DNA of 41,588 nucleotides from DASYGT01 sp035999365 (GTDB lineage: Bacteria; Actinomycetota; Actinomycetes; Mycobacteriales; Jatrophihabitantaceae), in assembly GCA_035999365.1 (NCBI GenBank), contig DASYGT010000042.1, forward strand, positions 1 through 41,588. The letters are read 5' to 3'. The position numbers and the translations under genes are program-made. The notes below the pieces were generated by a model. The model had not been told where the DNA came from, searched no databases, and was given only the letters and a program-made list of their open reading frames with translations. Positions 40,811 to 41,588 of this stretch are shown here, piece after piece. How positions within the stretch are numbered: the stretch's first letter is position 1; every line of letters starts with the position of its first letter.

Positions 40811-41356
40811 GTGACTACCGCGGTCGATCCGACGCACTTTCGCCGCACGCTCGGGCACTTCTGTACCGGCGTCACGGTGATCGCCGCGATGGACGGCAAC
40901 GAACCGGTCGGGTTCGCCTGCCAGTCATTCGCGGCGCTGTCACTCGAGCCACCGCTCGTGCTGTTCTGCCCCGGCAAGGCATCGCGCACCTGGCCCCTCA
41001 TCGAGGCGGCCGGACACTTCAGTGTGAATGTGCTGGCGCATTCGCAGATGGACGTGAGCGCCGTCTTCGGTCGATCGGGCACCGACAAGTTCGCCGCGAC
41101 GGGGTGGACCGCCGCACCGTCCGGCGCGCCAGTGCTCGAGGGGGTCGTGACATGGATCGACTGCGCTATCGACAACGTGCTCGACGGTGGTGACCACTGG
41201 ATCGTCGTCGGCCGGGTGACCGCGCTCGGCGACCATGCGGACGAACGGCCGCTGCTGTTCTACCGCGGTGCGTACACCGCTACCGAGGCCGCCGAGCCGA
41301 CGCCGGGCATCCTCGACAACCTGATCACCTGGTCGCGCGCGGACGACTGGTTCTGA
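40811..41356 (+). CDS. hsaB: Flavin reductase, partner of HsaA
   Basis: This 181-residue flavin reductase of the FMN-binding split-barrel family supplies reduced flavin to HsaA. The core HFCTGVTVIAAMDGNEPVGFACQSFAALSLEPPLVLFC is the standard flavin-binding opening of such reductases, and SRTWPLI plus the FSVNVLAHSQ segment follow. It starts at GTG 40811, with an alternative GTG three codons upstream. TAGCGT at 40798-40803 lies 7 nt before it and no ribosome-binding site is seen, so hsaB may have its own leaderless promoter in addition to readthrough from hsaC, 23 nt away. In mycobacteria this gene also ends the hsaADCB run. Confidence 0.93.
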   Translation: MTTAVDPTHFRRTLGHFCTGVTVIAAMDGNEPVGFACQSFAALSLEPPLVLFCPGKASRTWPLIEAAGHFSVNVLAHSQMDVSAVFGRSGTDKFAATGWTAAPSGAPVLEGVVTWIDCAIDNVLDGGDHWIVVGRVTALGDHADERPLLFYRGAYTATEAAEPTPGILDNLITWSRADDWF

Positions 41357-41363
41357 GCCCTGA

Positions 41364-41588
41364 TCACACGCCGTGCATGAATGCGCGTTGCTGTGCGCGT
41401 GACAAGATCCGCCAGCCCGCATCGGTACGGACGAACCGATCGAGATACCACAACCCGACGATCATCAGCCGGGTGCGGTCGTCTGCGACGAAGGGCATCG
41501 GGTTGTGGCAGATGGTCCGGCCGGTGGCTCGGTCCCCGTCGATCTCGATCTTGCTGCCGGCGACCAGGTGCTGGTGGCCCGGGAACAT
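41364..41588 (-). CDS. SnoaL-like/NTF2-family protein, N-terminal part beyond window
   Basis: At least 74 C-terminal residues are visible, and the frame is open to the right edge. The block GSKIEIDGDRATGRTICHNPM, then GLWYLDRFVRTDAGWRI, is typical of SnoaL-like nuclear-transport-factor-2 folds of about 140-150 residues. The methionine at 41588 is an internal Met or a chance codon, so the true start is outside. This fold occurs in steroid isomerases and in many unrelated enzymes, so a steroid role is only suggested by its neighbour hsaB. It is convergent with hsaB, with a 7-nt gap. Confidence 0.75.
   Translation of the reverse strand: MFPGHQHLVAGSKIEIDGDRATGRTICHNPMPFVADDRTRLMIVGLWYLDRFVRTDAGWRILSRAQQRAFMHGV

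Noticed and set aside
1..41588. A hidden defence, retron or toxin-antitoxin system
   Set aside because: All gaps between supported genes are short, and none contains paired small genes, reverse-transcriptase motifs or structured repeats of that kind.

Overview
The window is 41.6 kb of high-GC actinobacterial chromosome. Three things point to Actinobacteria: the mycothiol ligase gene mshC, the paired clpP1/clpP2 genes, and the many genes without a Shine-Dalgarno that have a TANNNT box 6-8 nt before the start codon. The run tig-clpP1-clpP2-clpX ... valS-folC-DUF4233-ndk-mreBCD-mrdA-rodA matches the order I recall for Streptomyces-type chromosomes. Mycobacteria and rhodococci keep part of this run but lack mreBCD. 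The window also carries a ksh/hsa steroid-degradation block of the kind best known from Mycobacteriales. I therefore infer a mycothiol-producing, MreB-containing, steroid-degrading actinobacterium outside the mycobacteria and rhodococci. Genus cannot be settled from sequence alone.

Layout. 1-7.9 kb: pepN (cut at the left edge), a BCP-type peroxiredoxin, an Rv2466c-like DsbA-family protein, an NAD-binding epimerase divergent from a TetR regulator with a four-copy operator, DUF952, CtaG, rpiB, a coiled-coil protein and a small basic protein. 8-10.9 kb: a large secreted penicillin-acylase-family Ntn hydrolase with a KstR-like box in its promoter. 10.9-13.4 kb: a small membrane protein, mshC and an L-asparaginase. 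13.45-18 kb: tRNA-Gly(TCC), tRNA-Pro(TGG), tig, clpP1, clpP2 and clpX, forming a protein folding and degradation module. 18-27.4 kb: an MFS exporter divergent from an ArsR-like regulator around a perfect palindrome, an M3 peptidase, valS, folC, DUF4233, a lipoprotein and ndk. 27.6-33.4 kb: mreB-mreC-mreD-mrdA-rodA, the lateral-wall elongation operon, with MtrA-like direct repeats upstream. 33.5-34.8 kb: a DUF222/HNH endonuclease at the point where the housekeeping synteny stops. 34.95-41.36 kb: steroid catabolism, with kshA-(CxxC protein)-kshB divergent from hsaA-hsaD-hsaC and then hsaB. The right edge cuts a SnoaL-like gene.

How the genes work together. KshA and KshB 9-alpha-hydroxylate 3-ketosteroids and so open ring B. 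HsaA and HsaB hydroxylate the resulting phenolic secosteroid to a catechol, HsaC cleaves the catechol ring and HsaD hydrolyses the product. KstR-like boxes lie between the two divergent operons, and a near-identical box lies before the secreted acylase. The clearest possible novelties are this acylase as a candidate member of the steroid regulon and the conserved-looking four-cysteine protein coupled between kshA and kshB. I found no CRISPR array, integrase, transposase or obvious new multi-gene defence system.
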